Assembly: GCA_030595835.1 (NCBI GenBank)
Contig: JAUVLG010000018.1
Coordinates: 1 to 40,093, forward strand
Origin: Candidatus Eiseniibacteriota bacterium
GTDB lineage: Bacteria > Joyebacterota > Joyebacteria > Joyebacterales > Joyebacteraceae
Direction of reading: 5' to 3'
Length of the DNA stretch: 40,093 bases
The position numbers and the translations under genes were made by a program. Positions 8,117-17,025 of this stretch are shown here, piece after piece. Within the stretch, counting starts at the first letter, position 1; each line of letters begins with the position of its first letter. Below the pieces are notes generated by a model that ran no database searches, was not told the origin of the DNA, and saw only the letters and a program-made list of their open reading frames with translations.

Positions 8117-9472
8117 CTAGATACGGATGTCCCCGAACTCACGGAGCTTCGAGGTAACGATCTCCTGGATCTCGGCAAGGCGTTCCTCGGTCCTGGCCTC
8201 GAAACGCATGACAATGACCGGCTGTGTGTTCGACGCTCTGACCAGGCCCCAGCCGTCGCCGAAGAGGATTCTGACGCCGTCCACGTCGATCACGTCGTAG
8301 TTGGCCGTGAAGTACTCCACTGCCTTCTCGACCATCGCGAACTTGGTCGCGTCGTCGGATATCTCACCGCGAATCTCCGGTGTCGAGTAATACTTCGGAA
8401 GCGTGGCGACCATCTTGGACAGCGGCTGCTCGCTTCGCGACAGCATCTGTAGGATCCGGCAGGAGGCGTAGACGGCATCGTCGATGTTGTAGTAGCCGGA
8501 GGCTAAGACCATATGGCCGCTCATCTCTCCGCCCAACGGCGCGCCGCTATCGCTCAGCTTCTTCTTCAGATGCGAGTGCCCGGTTCTCCACATGACGGGT
8601 GTGCCACCGTGCGCCTCGATATCCTCCACGAGCGCCTGTGAGCACTTGACGTCGAAGATGATCTCGGCCGGACCCTCCGCCAGCACCTCACGTGCGAGCA
8701 GTGCGAGTATCTTGTCGGCAAAGACGACATCCCCGTTCTCATCTACGACGCCGACCCGGTCCGCGTCGCCGTCGTAGCCGATACCGATGTCGGCGCCGTG
8801 TTCTTTCACCGCGGCAATGAGGTCCGCGATGTACTCCAGGACGGTGGGGTCCGGATGATGGTTTGGGAAATCCCCGTCGGGCTCACAGAAGAGAGGGATG
8901 ACCTCGCACCCCACGTCGCGCAGAAGCTCGACGGCCACGAGGCTTCCGCATCCGTTTCCGCAATCGGCCACGACCTTGAGCGGACGATCGAGCTTGATGC
9001 GTTCACGCACGGCGTCCTTGTACTGCTCCATGATGTTGGCGGAGCTGACCGAACCCGAGCCTGATTCGAAGTCGTCGTTCTCGATGATCTCGCGGATCTT
9101 CTGAATCTCTTCCCCGTAGACCGAATCCTTCCCCAGATTGAGCTTGAAGCCGTTCATGTCCGGCGGATTGTGGCTGCCGGTTATCATCAGGGAACCGTCC
9201 ACCGGGAGGACGTAAAGGCTGTAGTAGAGCACCGGTGTCGGCACGGTCCCGATATCGACGACGTTGAGGCCGACCGACAACGCTCCCTCTGTGATGAGGG
9301 CGCGGAACCTCTCGGTGGAGTGTCGCACGTCCCCGCCGAGCGACATGCTCTTGCCCCCGTGGCGCAGAAGGTACGTCCCGAATCCTCTGCCTATGTCCCT
9401 CACGACGTCATCCGTGAGGTCCCTGTCCACGACGCCTCTGATGTCGTACTCCCGGAAGATGTAGCTCTGCAT
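8117..9472 (-). CDS. manB: Phosphomannomutase / phosphoglucomutase (ManB/AlgC type)
   Basis: The 451-residue cytosolic enzyme belongs to the alpha-D-phosphohexomutase superfamily and interconverts hexose 1- and 6-phosphates, feeding GDP-mannose or UDP-glucose synthesis. All four domain signatures are present. The phosphoserine loop is TGSHNPP with catalytic Ser100. The metal loop is GYDGDADRVG. The sugar-specificity loop is GEMSGH. The phosphate-binding loop RASNTQP is in the C-terminal domain. The start FREYDIRG is typical of the AlgC-like bifunctional group, so mannose versus glucose preference cannot be settled from sequence. Length is normal. It lies between a membrane protein gene and the ECF unit, all on the minus strand. 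Confidence 0.9.
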   Translation of the reverse strand: MQSYIFREYDIRGVVDRDLTDDVVRDIGRGFGTYLLRHGGKSMSLGGDVRHSTERFRALITEGALSVGLNVVDIGTVPTPVLYYSLYVLPVDGSLMITGSHNPPDMNGFKLNLGKDSVYGEEIQKIREIIENDDFESGSGSVSSANIMEQYKDAVRERIKLDRPLKVVADCGNGCGSLVAVELLRDVGCEVIPLFCEPDGDFPNHHPDPTVLEYIADLIAAVKEHGADIGIGYDGDADRVGVVDENGDVVFADKILALLAREVLAEGPAEIIFDVKCSQALVEDIEAHGGTPVMWRTGHSHLKKKLSDSGAPLGGEMSGHMVLASGYYNIDDAVYASCRILQMLSRSEQPLSKMVATLPKYYSTPEIRGEISDDATKFAMVEKAVEYFTANYDVIDVDGVRILFGDGWGLVRASNTQPVIVMRFEARTEERLAEIQEIVTSKLREFGDIRI

Positions 9473-9535
9473 CGGTTCTCCCTTCAGGTTCCTGATGTGG
9501 TTCTTGGACCGGCCGTCGGATCTGACGCCGGGTTA

Positions 9536-10177
9536 TCAGGTTGGCTTGGGTTCGGCGGACGATTCGGGGAACGTTTCTCGGTCCGCCGACTTCCCCAGCG
9601 AGTGCCGCAGACTCGACCACCAGGCCTCGCCATGACGGCTCTCAAACTCGAGCACGAGCCGGGCCGCGCCTCCCATGCGAACACGCACGCGTCTCAGTTC
9701 AGGCGTCCGTCCCTTGTCGATGGACACGTCCAAAACGACGACGTCGGAGTCGGACGAACTCAAGAACACGAATCTCATCGGGTCGCGGCGGCCGCCCCTG
9801 TCAATGACGTAGAAGGCGGCGCGCGTGAGACGAACGTCGGCCTGGACCGAGCCGCGAGCCCCGTCCGTGAGTCTGACCTTGACGTTCTTCTCCTCCCGAA
9901 GGAACCCCTCGCTCCGCGAGCGGCTCTCCCACTCTTCACGCACGGCTTTGGCCTTCTTCCTTCTTACCAGCTCTGAGATCACGGCGAAGAGCGGCGCGAA
10001 GAGATACGGCAGGCTCTTGCCGAATCTGCCGAGGTTCAGTTCGGGGAGGTGTATGGACAGCCCGCGCATGGACGGCCCCGTGAAACCGGAACCGACCGCA
10101 ATCCTATAGACGATATAGCCGACCACAAGTACGCCCAGCGCCACGTACGCCCAGCGTTCATCTCGTTCGTGATTCAA
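9536..10177 (-). CDS. Membrane protein of unknown function
   Basis: The product has 213 residues from a TTG start at 10177, selected because AGGAG lies six bases upstream. Two hydrophobic segments (about residues 9-28, YVALGVLVVGYIVYRIAVG, and 56-71, LPYLFAPLFAVISELV) flank a short loop. The remaining 140 residues are charged and probably cytosolic. They include a stretch resembling a beta-rich PH-like or PilZ-like fold (RGSVQADVRLTRAAFYVIDR ... VVVLDVSIDKG), but I cannot assign it to a family. It lies between trpS and manB on the same strand, 96 and 63 bases away. Confidence 0.65.
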   Translation of the reverse strand: MNHERDERWAYVALGVLVVGYIVYRIAVGSGFTGPSMRGLSIHLPELNLGRFGKSLPYLFAPLFAVISELVRRKKAKAVREEWESRSRSEGFLREEKNVKVRLTDGARGSVQADVRLTRAAFYVIDRGGRRDPMRFVFLSSSDSDVVVLDVSIDKGRTPELRRVRVRMGGAARLVLEFESRHGEAWWSSLRHSLGKSADRETFPESSAEPKPT

Positions 10178-10273
10178 GACCTGCTCCTCACGGGAACACC
10201 GGCAAGCACCGGGTGCGGTGCGCCGCCGGAAGATCGGTGAACACTTCCGTCAGGAAGCGTGCGAGAGCGGCCA

Positions 10274-11257
10274 TCAGTCCAGCGTCGTGCCGATCTTGTC
10301 TCTGACCTCGTGCATGGTCTCCTGCGCGATCGGTCTGGCGCGATCCGCTCCCGCCCTCAGCATGTCGCGCACATCAGACGGCTTCGCCAGAAGCTCGGTG
10401 CGCCGCTCGCGTATCGGAGCGACCGTCTCCTGAATGTGAGCGGCGACGATTCGTTTGCAGTCGACGCAGCCGATGCCGGCGGTACGGCAACCTTCCCCGC
10501 ACTGAGCGAGTTCCTCGGGCGTCGAGAAGATGCGGTGATAGGAGTAGATGTTGCAGATCTCGGGGTCGCCCGGGTCGGTTCGCAGTTTCCTCGCCGGATC
10601 GGTAACGGCGGTGGCAAGCTTCTTCGCTATCTGCTCGTCCGTGTCGTCGAGATAGATGCAGTTGTCCAAGCTCTTACTCATCTTGTTGGCACCGTCGGTG
10701 CCGACGATCTTGGCGCCCTTGGACAGGACCTCGGCCGGCTCCGGGAACGTCTCGCCGAATGCCGAGTTGAAGCGCCGCGCTATCTCACGCGTTAGCTCAA
10801 GGTGCGGCACCTGGTCTTCTCCGACGGGCACGATCTCAGACTTGTACAACAGTATGTCCGCGGCCATGAGGACCGGGTAGCCGAAGAGCCCCATGTTGAC
10901 GTTGTTCGGGTTCTGCCGAACCTTGTCCTTGAAGGTCGGGACCCGGGACAGCCGCCCCATCGGCGTGATGCAGTTCAGTATCCATGCGAGCTCGACGTGC
11001 TCCAGAACCAGCGACTGGAGCATGATGATCGACCTCTCCGGGTCGAGCCCGGCAGCCAGGTAGCTCGCCGCCGCATCGAGGACGCGCACCGGCATGTCCT
11101 TGGGATCGTACTTGGTCGTCATCCCGTGGAAGTCGACGATACCAAAGACGGGCTCGTACGAATCCTGGAGAGCTATCCACTGTTTGATGGCCCCGAAGTA
11201 GTTCCCAATGTGGAGCCTGCCGCTCGGTTGTATCCCGCTGAAGAAGTGCTTTCTCAT
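10274..11257 (-). CDS. trpS: Tryptophanyl-tRNA synthetase with probable iron-sulfur motif
   Basis: The 327-residue enzyme is a class I aminoacyl-tRNA synthetase that charges tRNA-Trp. The HIGH-type motif is HIGN (16-19) and KMSKS is exact (192-196). The tryptophan pocket region around DFHGMTTKYD and the GEDQVPHLELTREIARRFN block are typical of TrpRS. Four cysteines (235, 257, 264, 267) form C-x21-C-x6-C-x2-C. This is close to the C-x22-C-x6-C-x2-C motif that binds a [4Fe-4S] cluster in Thermotoga maritima TrpRS, as I recall it. The ATG at 11257 has GGAG upstream and a possible promoter at 11363-11392. Confidence 0.95.
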   Translation of the reverse strand: MRKHFFSGIQPSGRLHIGNYFGAIKQWIALQDSYEPVFGIVDFHGMTTKYDPKDMPVRVLDAAASYLAAGLDPERSIIMLQSLVLEHVELAWILNCITPMGRLSRVPTFKDKVRQNPNNVNMGLFGYPVLMAADILLYKSEIVPVGEDQVPHLELTREIARRFNSAFGETFPEPAEVLSKGAKIVGTDGANKMSKSLDNCIYLDDTDEQIAKKLATAVTDPARKLRTDPGDPEICNIYSYHRIFSTPEELAQCGEGCRTAGIGCVDCKRIVAAHIQETVAPIRERRTELLAKPSDVRDMLRAGADRARPIAQETMHEVRDKIGTTLD

Positions 11258-11362
11258 GGTGTCTCCGGATGTCGTGAGATTGGCTCTCGGGCCCTCGGCA
11301 GTCTGCGGTGCCGCGCCCGCTCAGATAACCCGGCCGTGACCTGGCCGTGCGTTGTGAGACCT

Positions 11363-11392
11363 ATGCTAGCACGCGCGCGCCCGCGCGTTCAA
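11363..11392 (-). promoter_or_regulatory. Possible promoter for trpS
   Basis: On the minus strand TTGAAC (11387-11392) is followed after 18 bases of GC-rich sequence by TAGCAT (11363-11368), the same -10 hexamer as the phosphoesterase promoter. The distance to the trpS start is 105 bases. I see no T-box in this leader. Confidence 0.5.
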
Positions 11393-11424
11393 CCTGACGG
11401 GCACGGATGGCGGTCTTCCGGTCG

Positions 11425-13719
11425 TCATTCCGCCTCGGGGAGATTCAGGGCGCGGACCCGCCTGCGAGCCTCGTCTGATACGGGGTTCGCGGCGAGTGCG
11501 GCCTCGTACGCTCGGACGGCACCGGCCGTGTCCCCCCTGACCTCGCGGAGACGGCCCGTTACCAGGAGGACCTCTTCCTCAAGGTCGAGCCCCACCGCAC
11601 GTCCGGCCATGAGCTCGCGGGCCAGATCGATGCCGGTCTGTGCCTCGTCCAGTCTTCCCACCTCGATGAATGCTCGTGCGCGCTGGATGTGCCCGGTCGG
11701 ATCGGAAGGCCTTACCTCAACGTAAACGTCGAGGTGCGTGACGGCCGTGACGAAGTCGCCGGAGCGGATATGGAGCACGGCGGCCTCGAGTCGGACATCG
11801 ATGTTGGACGGATCAAGCTCGATGGCCCTGTCCATCGCGTCAAGCCCGTCCGCCGGGCGGCCGTACCGCACGAGGGCTCCGGCATAGGCGTGAGCGAAGG
11901 AGGCGTTGTCGGGCTCAAGGGCGGCCGCGGCGCCGAACTCGTCCACGGCGGTGTCCCAGTCACCGGAGACGACCGCCTCCGCTCCCAGCTCGGCGTGCAT
12001 GCCCGCGACTTCCGCTCTGTTCACCCTGGGTATCAAGTGGCGCTCGTCGATCGTCACCCGCATCGGCCTGGCGTCTGTCCGGATCTCGAACGGCTGGTGT
12101 GACGACTCGATGGCTATGGTCTCGTCGTATGCCCATCCCCCGAGGTCGATGGTAACCGGGAGCGGAGTGCGGAACGGCTCTCCGTCCTGCCGGATGAGCC
12201 CACGGACGACATAGGTACCGTCCCCGACCGGTGTGGCTTCGTGCTCGATCGAGTACGAGGGCAGGTCGCTTCGCCACACCCATTCGTAGAAGAACCAATC
12301 GAGGTCGTGCCCGTGCTCTTCCTCGACGGCCTCCGCGAACTCACGCAGGCCCACGGACTCACCGCCGTGTTCCGAGGCCAGCCTTGTGAGGGCTGTGCAG
12401 TACGCACGCTGCCCGACCACGGACTCAAGCATCTCGAGGACGGCCGACCCCTTGCCACCGCAAACCCGGTCGTCCGAGGACGCGCCGGGCCCGAGGCAAT
12501 CGAGCAGCGGAATACCTCTTCCTGAATCTCGCATGGCCCTCATGAACTGCGCCCGTTTCAGTCCTCTCAATCGGTCCGCACCGTCCTCGTCGCCTGTGGC
12601 GTCGAGCCATCTCGTCTCGGCCTGCGTCGCGAGACCGGCTGACAGAAGGTGACCCGTGTCCGTCCCGAAGGCCCACCAGCTGTGCGACAGTCCCCACACG
12701 ACGCTGCTCAACGGCACGTTCGCCGCCGATCCCGGCTGCCCCCCACTCTGAACCACGACCAGCCCGGGACCGATCACGACAGCCGTGGGACGGCCGGGAG
12801 CGGCCGGGAGCCCGACGACGTTGAGCCACTCGTATGGATATCGGCCGAAGCACGTCTCGAGGAAGCGAAGGAGTTCGATCAACTCAGACGACACCGAAGA
12901 CGGGGAGCTCTTCCACGCGGCACCGCCTGATCCCGCGGTACCGTCGACGGAAAGCGCGTGGCTCCCGAAGAACACGTCCCCCACTACGGTCAATGAACTC
13001 TCAAGCCTGCCCACAACCACCGCGGCGCCCGTGATGGGCGTAGGCACGTCCCACACGTCTCCATCGGCGCAGGTCTCAGCTCCGGCGAGCGACTGAGCCA
13101 TGCCCGCGAGTGTGCCGCTGACCACGCTGGAATAGCCGGTCGGATATCGAACCTCCACGCGAAGCCGGGCCGGATCCCGCGCACCCGATACAGGGTACCA
13201 ATGGAAGTCAGGCCCGAGCACGACGACGTCGCCGTTCACCAGGGCACCGTCAACCGGCAGGAGTCGCCCTTCGTAGCTCAGTTTCATCTCGAGCGGGAAG
13301 GTCGAGGCACCCACGGGAGCGAACACCTCGAGGACGTCCCCGACCCGAGTGTGCACCAGCGTGTCACCGCGGGCATCGCGGACGGTCAGCACCTGTAGCT
13401 CCCTGTCGAGCAGCAGCAGGACGTGATCGCGCGGCGACTCTATCCAGAGTCGGCTCTCTCCTGAGAGCCACCCGGCACCCGGATCGATGCAGACTGAGAC
13501 TTCCTGCCTGATGATATCCTGTTGATCCAAGGCGTCCTGTGTAGCGTCGATGCGCGTCTGGTCAACTGCGAACAGCGTCTGGACCGCCTCAGATACATGT
13601 GTGACAGCGGCGTCATCCCGGTCCGCGGCCAGAGGAGCACCGGAGGGCGTGAGTGGCACGCAGAGGACCACGGCCAGTGTGCAGATGAAACAGAGAGTTT
13701 GTCGCGGGATCTGGCGCAT
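11425..13719 (-). CDS. Secreted M1-aminopeptidase-like protein without zinc site, plus TPR domain
   Basis: The product has 764 residues. The ATG at 13719 has GGAG six bases upstream and begins a clear signal peptide. An N-terminal beta domain (about residues 50-290) resembles the M1 saddle domain. A gluzincin-like helical domain follows, with FLETCFGRYPYEWLNVVGLP, VVWGLSHSWWAFG and, later, WFFYEWVWRSDLPSY, which matches the FF-x-QW/EW block of M1 proteins. Where active enzymes have HExxH, this protein has W342-G-L-S-H346. Where the third ligand Glu is expected (NEGFA/SEGFA), it has SAGLA. Catalysis is therefore unlikely. The last 170 residues contain at least three TPR units. It may be a periplasmic binding or scaffold protein. 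It is divergent from iscU. Confidence 0.85.
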   Translation of the reverse strand: MRQIPRQTLCFICTLAVVLCVPLTPSGAPLAADRDDAAVTHVSEAVQTLFAVDQTRIDATQDALDQQDIIRQEVSVCIDPGAGWLSGESRLWIESPRDHVLLLLDRELQVLTVRDARGDTLVHTRVGDVLEVFAPVGASTFPLEMKLSYEGRLLPVDGALVNGDVVVLGPDFHWYPVSGARDPARLRVEVRYPTGYSSVVSGTLAGMAQSLAGAETCADGDVWDVPTPITGAAVVVGRLESSLTVVGDVFFGSHALSVDGTAGSGGAAWKSSPSSVSSELIELLRFLETCFGRYPYEWLNVVGLPAAPGRPTAVVIGPGLVVVQSGGQPGSAANVPLSSVVWGLSHSWWAFGTDTGHLLSAGLATQAETRWLDATGDEDGADRLRGLKRAQFMRAMRDSGRGIPLLDCLGPGASSDDRVCGGKGSAVLEMLESVVGQRAYCTALTRLASEHGGESVGLREFAEAVEEEHGHDLDWFFYEWVWRSDLPSYSIEHEATPVGDGTYVVRGLIRQDGEPFRTPLPVTIDLGGWAYDETIAIESSHQPFEIRTDARPMRVTIDERHLIPRVNRAEVAGMHAELGAEAVVSGDWDTAVDEFGAAAALEPDNASFAHAYAGALVRYGRPADGLDAMDRAIELDPSNIDVRLEAAVLHIRSGDFVTAVTHLDVYVEVRPSDPTGHIQRARAFIEVGRLDEAQTGIDLARELMAGRAVGLDLEEEVLLVTGRLREVRGDTAGAVRAYEAALAANPVSDEARRRVRALNLPEAE

Positions 13720-13762
13720 ATGAATCTCCGTGTGTGAGCAGAGCAGCGTAGACCGCGTTCTC

Positions 13763-13791
13763 TTGACCCGAAGTGCCCGGAATACTATCAT
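13763..13791 (+). promoter_or_regulatory. Sigma-70-type promoter for iscU
   Basis: TTGACC (13763-13768) and TATCAT (13786-13791) are separated by 17 bases, both 5/6 matches. They lie 35 bases before the iscU start in an AT-rich spot of the divergent spacer. Confidence 0.65.
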
Positions 13792-13826
13792 ATTTGAATA
13801 GTCGAACGGAAAGGGAGTATCAGACG

Positions 13827-14222
13827 ATGGCACCAGCATACAGTGAGAAGGTCCTGGACCACTTCAGGAACCCGCGGAACGTGGGTGAATTGAAGGATCC
13901 GGACGGCGTCGGGGTTGAGGGCAACCCCGTGTGTGGCGACCTCATGGAGATCCACATCAAGGTCGAGGATGATCGCATCACCGACATCAGGTTCAAGACC
14001 TTCGGATGCGGCTCTGCCATCGCCACAAGCAGCATGGTCACGGAACTCGCAAAGGGCAAGACGCTCGACGAGGCCCTCGAGATCACGCGACAGACCGTCG
14101 CGGACGAGCTGGACGGTCTTCCAGAGCAGAAGATGCACTGCTCAAACCTGGCGGCCGACGCACTGCACAGGGCCATCGAGGACTACCGGAGGAAGCAGGC
14201 CGGTGACTCGACGGACACCTAG
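13827..14222 (+). CDS. iscU: Iron-sulfur cluster assembly scaffold IscU/NifU N-terminal type
   Basis: The 131-residue protein is a complete IscU-like scaffold on which [2Fe-2S] and [4Fe-4S] clusters are assembled before transfer to apoproteins. The three cluster-ligand cysteines are Cys36 (GNPVCGD), Cys61 (FGCGSAIA) and Cys105 (MHCSNLA), with the conserved Asp38 beside the first. SEKVLDHFRNPRNVG at the N-terminus is a family signature. The ATG at 13827 is used because AAGGGAG precedes it; an in-frame start 54 bases upstream lies within the promoter region. No cysteine desulfurase gene is adjacent. A scaffold fits the many iron-sulfur proteins encoded at 25770-30280. Confidence 0.93.
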   Translation: MAPAYSEKVLDHFRNPRNVGELKDPDGVGVEGNPVCGDLMEIHIKVEDDRITDIRFKTFGCGSAIATSSMVTELAKGKTLDEALEITRQTVADELDGLPEQKMHCSNLAADALHRAIEDYRRKQAGDSTDT

Positions 14223-14262
14223 GTGCAGAGCAAAGGGCGCCCCGGCACAATCGGAACAACGA

Positions 14263-14673
14263 ATGGTTTTTGTAGGGTGCGCGCGGCTCCCGCAGGCGGG
14301 GGCCGCGCTCCTTACGGGGGCGCTCCTGATCGCGCTCGGCATCGTGGCGGCCGCGTTGCCCGGGATCGAAAATGGCCCCGTCGCTTGCCCGTTCAGGGCG
14401 GTGACGGGGCTTCCCTGTCCCACGTGCGGTCTGACGAGGGTCACTCACTGGCTCATGCGTGGCGACGTCGGCCGTGCGCTCGCCATCAATCCCTTCGACA
14501 CGCTCTTCCTTCTGATCGCCGTGCCGCTGTTCGCCGCGCTGTGGGTGGCCAATCTGACGGGCCGGTTCACGGTCCGGGTCTCGATGTCGCCGGTCGAACG
14601 GCGGGTCGCCTGGGTGCTGCTCGCGGCCGCGGCTCTCGCCAACTGGGCCTACGTGCTCAGTACCCACCCCTAG
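14263..14673 (+). CDS. DUF2752 small membrane protein
   Basis: The 136-residue protein has three hydrophobic segments. It carries the DUF2752 signature between the first and second: CPFRAVTGLPCPTCGLTRV followed by HWLMRGDVGRALAINPF. The CPxCG-xTR core is the family hallmark; its function is unknown. The ATG at 14263 is the most plausible start, though its ribosome binding site is weak. The stop TAG lies in CTAG at 14670-14673, which also supplies the stop of the convergent transglycosylase gene. The iscU stop lies 40 bases upstream, so the two may share a transcript. Confidence 0.8.
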   Translation: MVFVGCARLPQAGAALLTGALLIALGIVAAALPGIENGPVACPFRAVTGLPCPTCGLTRVTHWLMRGDVGRALAINPFDTLFLLIAVPLFAALWVANLTGRFTVRVSMSPVERRVAWVLLAAAALANWAYVLSTHP

Positions 14674-17000
14674 GACACCCTGCCCCCGTAGAGCCTGCGA
14701 TAGACCTCCGAGTAACGGAACACGCGCCTGACATAGTCGATGGTCTGCGAGTACCCGATGTCCTCTACGAACACGTCGCTGTCGCGCTCGCCCCCGTACT
14801 CCCACCACCTCGCGGACGCATCGGGTCCTCCGTTGTAGGCCGCCAGCGCCCTCATAACGTCGCCGTCGAACTCGTCGAGCTGCACGGAGAGATACTCCGT
14901 CCCGAAACGGATGTTGGTCTCGGGATCATGCAGATGGGTGGTCCTGAACCCCCGGTGACCGAGTCTCCTCGCGACCCACCTGCCTGTTGCGGGCATGATC
15001 TGCGAGAGCCCGCGGGCGCCGACCCACGAGACGGCGTCGGGCTCGAACAAGCTCTCCTGGCGTATCAGTGAGTACTCGATGTGTGGATCGACGCCCCTCG
15101 CCGCACACTCGCGCTCGACCAGATCCCGGAAGTGCGTCGGGCAGATGCGTTTCTGCAGGTAGATCGGCGCGTCGCTCAGCTCCTCGGCCGGGGACAGAGC
15201 CAGGATCCTCTCGGACAGCAGGATCGCGCGCTTGTGCAGACCGGCTCGCTCGCAGTAGTCCACGAGAATGTCGAGGGCACGCGGGTCACTGCCGATCACA
15301 TCCACGAGATGCGTAAGCTCGGTCAGAGCCGCGCTTCGCATGTGAAGAGCCAGAAACGTGTCGGCCCTTCTGAATGCAGGCTCGTCGTAGATGCTCTGTC
15401 TTAGCGCCACCCTCCCCACCGGGAAGTAGACCTCGTCGTACCACTCCGCCAACCACGCGGCGAAGTCCAGCACCTCGCCTCCCCAGATAGCCGTGCGCGC
15501 ATTGCGCGGGGCCGCTCCGGGGGGTGTGGATCCACCGCTCGACCCCTCGGTGAGATGGCCGAGCTCCCTGAGCCGCGCTCTCGCGCGTGCTCCGTAGTAG
15601 GAGTCCTGAGCTGCCTCCACCGCATCGACGTAGGTCGCGATGGCATCGTCGACCCCCGAAAGATGTTCCCTGCACTTGGCAGACCAGAAGAGGGCACGAG
15701 CTTCCTCGTCACCAGATGCCGCGGCGAAGATGTCCGCGAACAGCGCGGCCGCCCCGGAGTAGTCCTCCAACTTGTAGAGGCACAGTCCCGCCCGGAAGAG
15801 CGCGTCGTCGGCCCACGGCGACGCCGGGTAGGCGCCCACGATGCGGCGGAATTCGGCGCCGGCCTCGTTCCATCTCCCCTTTTCTTCCAGGAGCCTGGCC
15901 TTCTCCCAGAGCAGCTCGGGGGCGGCCTCCCTATCCGGATTCTCCACGGCGAAGCGCTCGTAGGTGGCGAGGCTCTTCTCCAGCTTCCCGATCGCGCGGC
16001 GGCAGTAGGCGAGCTTCGACCACGCCAGGTCGTAGTACTCGGCGTCGGGACCAAACTCCGTTGCGTCCTCGTATTCCCTGGCCGCCGTTCTGAAGTTCCC
16101 GAGACGCTGGTGGCTTCGACCCAGGAAGTAGCTCGCCTCGTGCTCGAACTCCTTCCGTTCGTCGTGGCGAATGTAGTAGGTGAGGAACTCGACGGAGTCC
16201 TTGTAGAGCTTCCGGTTGTAGAGAACCAGTCCCTGATGATATCTGTCGGTGAACGCGCGAGAGATCCTGCGTCCCCTCTTGAGCGCGTCGTGGGAGCGCC
16301 GGGATCTGGGGAAGTCGTTGACCGCGGTCGCGTAGCTCCGGATCGCCGCATCCTCGTCGCCTCTGTTCTCATACGCGCGACCAATTCTGTAGTGCGCAAG
16401 TGCGCGCTCGTCGTAGCTCCCGGCCGCGGCAAGGAAGAGCCGGTACCACTGAAGCGCCATATCGAAGTCGTCGGCCTCCTCGTAGCTACCCGCCAGCTCG
16501 AGCATCGCGGGCAGGTCGAACGCGGTGTCCATGCCATCGTCGATGATGGTACGTAGCTCCGCCGTCGCGAGATCGCGCTCACCCATACCCTGGTGGCACG
16601 CTGCCAGGCGGAGTCGGACGAGATCCTCGATCTCGCCGAGCTCTGAGAGAGAAAGGGAGTAGCCGACGAGCGCGGGCTCCCACTCCTCGAGGTGCTCGTG
16701 GGAACGTGCCATCAGAAAGCCGGCCCTGGCGGCAAGGTCAACGAAGTATGACTGGGGCGAAGCGCCGGCGTTCGACTCGATAGCGTCTATCGTCCGGGCG
16801 TACAGTCCGACCGCGTCCTCGTAGTTCCCACGGCCGAAGCGTAGATCCGCCTCCGCAAACAGCGAGTCCGCGCGGGCGCGCCAGGACGCGTGCGCCGGCA
16901 CGAGGGGAAGCAGCATGACGAGCGCGAAGATGGCGGCGCGGACGGTCGATGCCGAGAAACGGGCTCTCGCTGTGTCGGAGGGTCGACGGTGTCTTCTCAT
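14670..17000 (-). CDS. Soluble lytic murein transglycosylase with long TPR domain
   Basis: The product has 776 residues with a signal peptide ending PAHAS (about residue 40), so it acts in the periplasm. Residues 45-520 are TPR-like helical repeats, with many units such as GNYEDAVGLYARTI and YSGAAALFADIF. The C-terminal Slt domain (about 630-776) has the catalytic Glu649 in SLIRQESLFEPDA, followed by GARGLSQIMPATG and ALAAYNGG, the diagnostic motifs of family 1 lytic transglycosylases. These cleave the MurNAc-GlcNAc bond to leave 1,6-anhydromuramic ends. The TPR solenoid is longer than in a standalone catalytic protein and resembles the Slt70 ring plan. The ATG at 17000 is favoured by the signal peptide. 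Enzyme I lies 25 bases upstream. Confidence 0.9.
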   Translation of the reverse strand: MRRHRRPSDTARARFSASTVRAAIFALVMLLPLVPAHASWRARADSLFAEADLRFGRGNYEDAVGLYARTIDAIESNAGASPQSYFVDLAARAGFLMARSHEHLEEWEPALVGYSLSLSELGEIEDLVRLRLAACHQGMGERDLATAELRTIIDDGMDTAFDLPAMLELAGSYEEADDFDMALQWYRLFLAAAGSYDERALAHYRIGRAYENRGDEDAAIRSYATAVNDFPRSRRSHDALKRGRRISRAFTDRYHQGLVLYNRKLYKDSVEFLTYYIRHDERKEFEHEASYFLGRSHQRLGNFRTAAREYEDATEFGPDAEYYDLAWSKLAYCRRAIGKLEKSLATYERFAVENPDREAAPELLWEKARLLEEKGRWNEAGAEFRRIVGAYPASPWADDALFRAGLCLYKLEDYSGAAALFADIFAAASGDEEARALFWSAKCREHLSGVDDAIATYVDAVEAAQDSYYGARARARLRELGHLTEGSSGGSTPPGAAPRNARTAIWGGEVLDFAAWLAEWYDEVYFPVGRVALRQSIYDEPAFRRADTFLALHMRSAALTELTHLVDVIGSDPRALDILVDYCERAGLHKRAILLSERILALSPAEELSDAPIYLQKRICPTHFRDLVERECAARGVDPHIEYSLIRQESLFEPDAVSWVGARGLSQIMPATGRWVARRLGHRGFRTTHLHDPETNIRFGTEYLSVQLDEFDGDVMRALAAYNGGPDASARWWEYGGERDSDVFVEDIGYSQTIDYVRRVFRYSEVYRRLYGGRVS

Positions 17001-17025
17001 GTGATTCCCGAGGTTCGTCGTGCCG

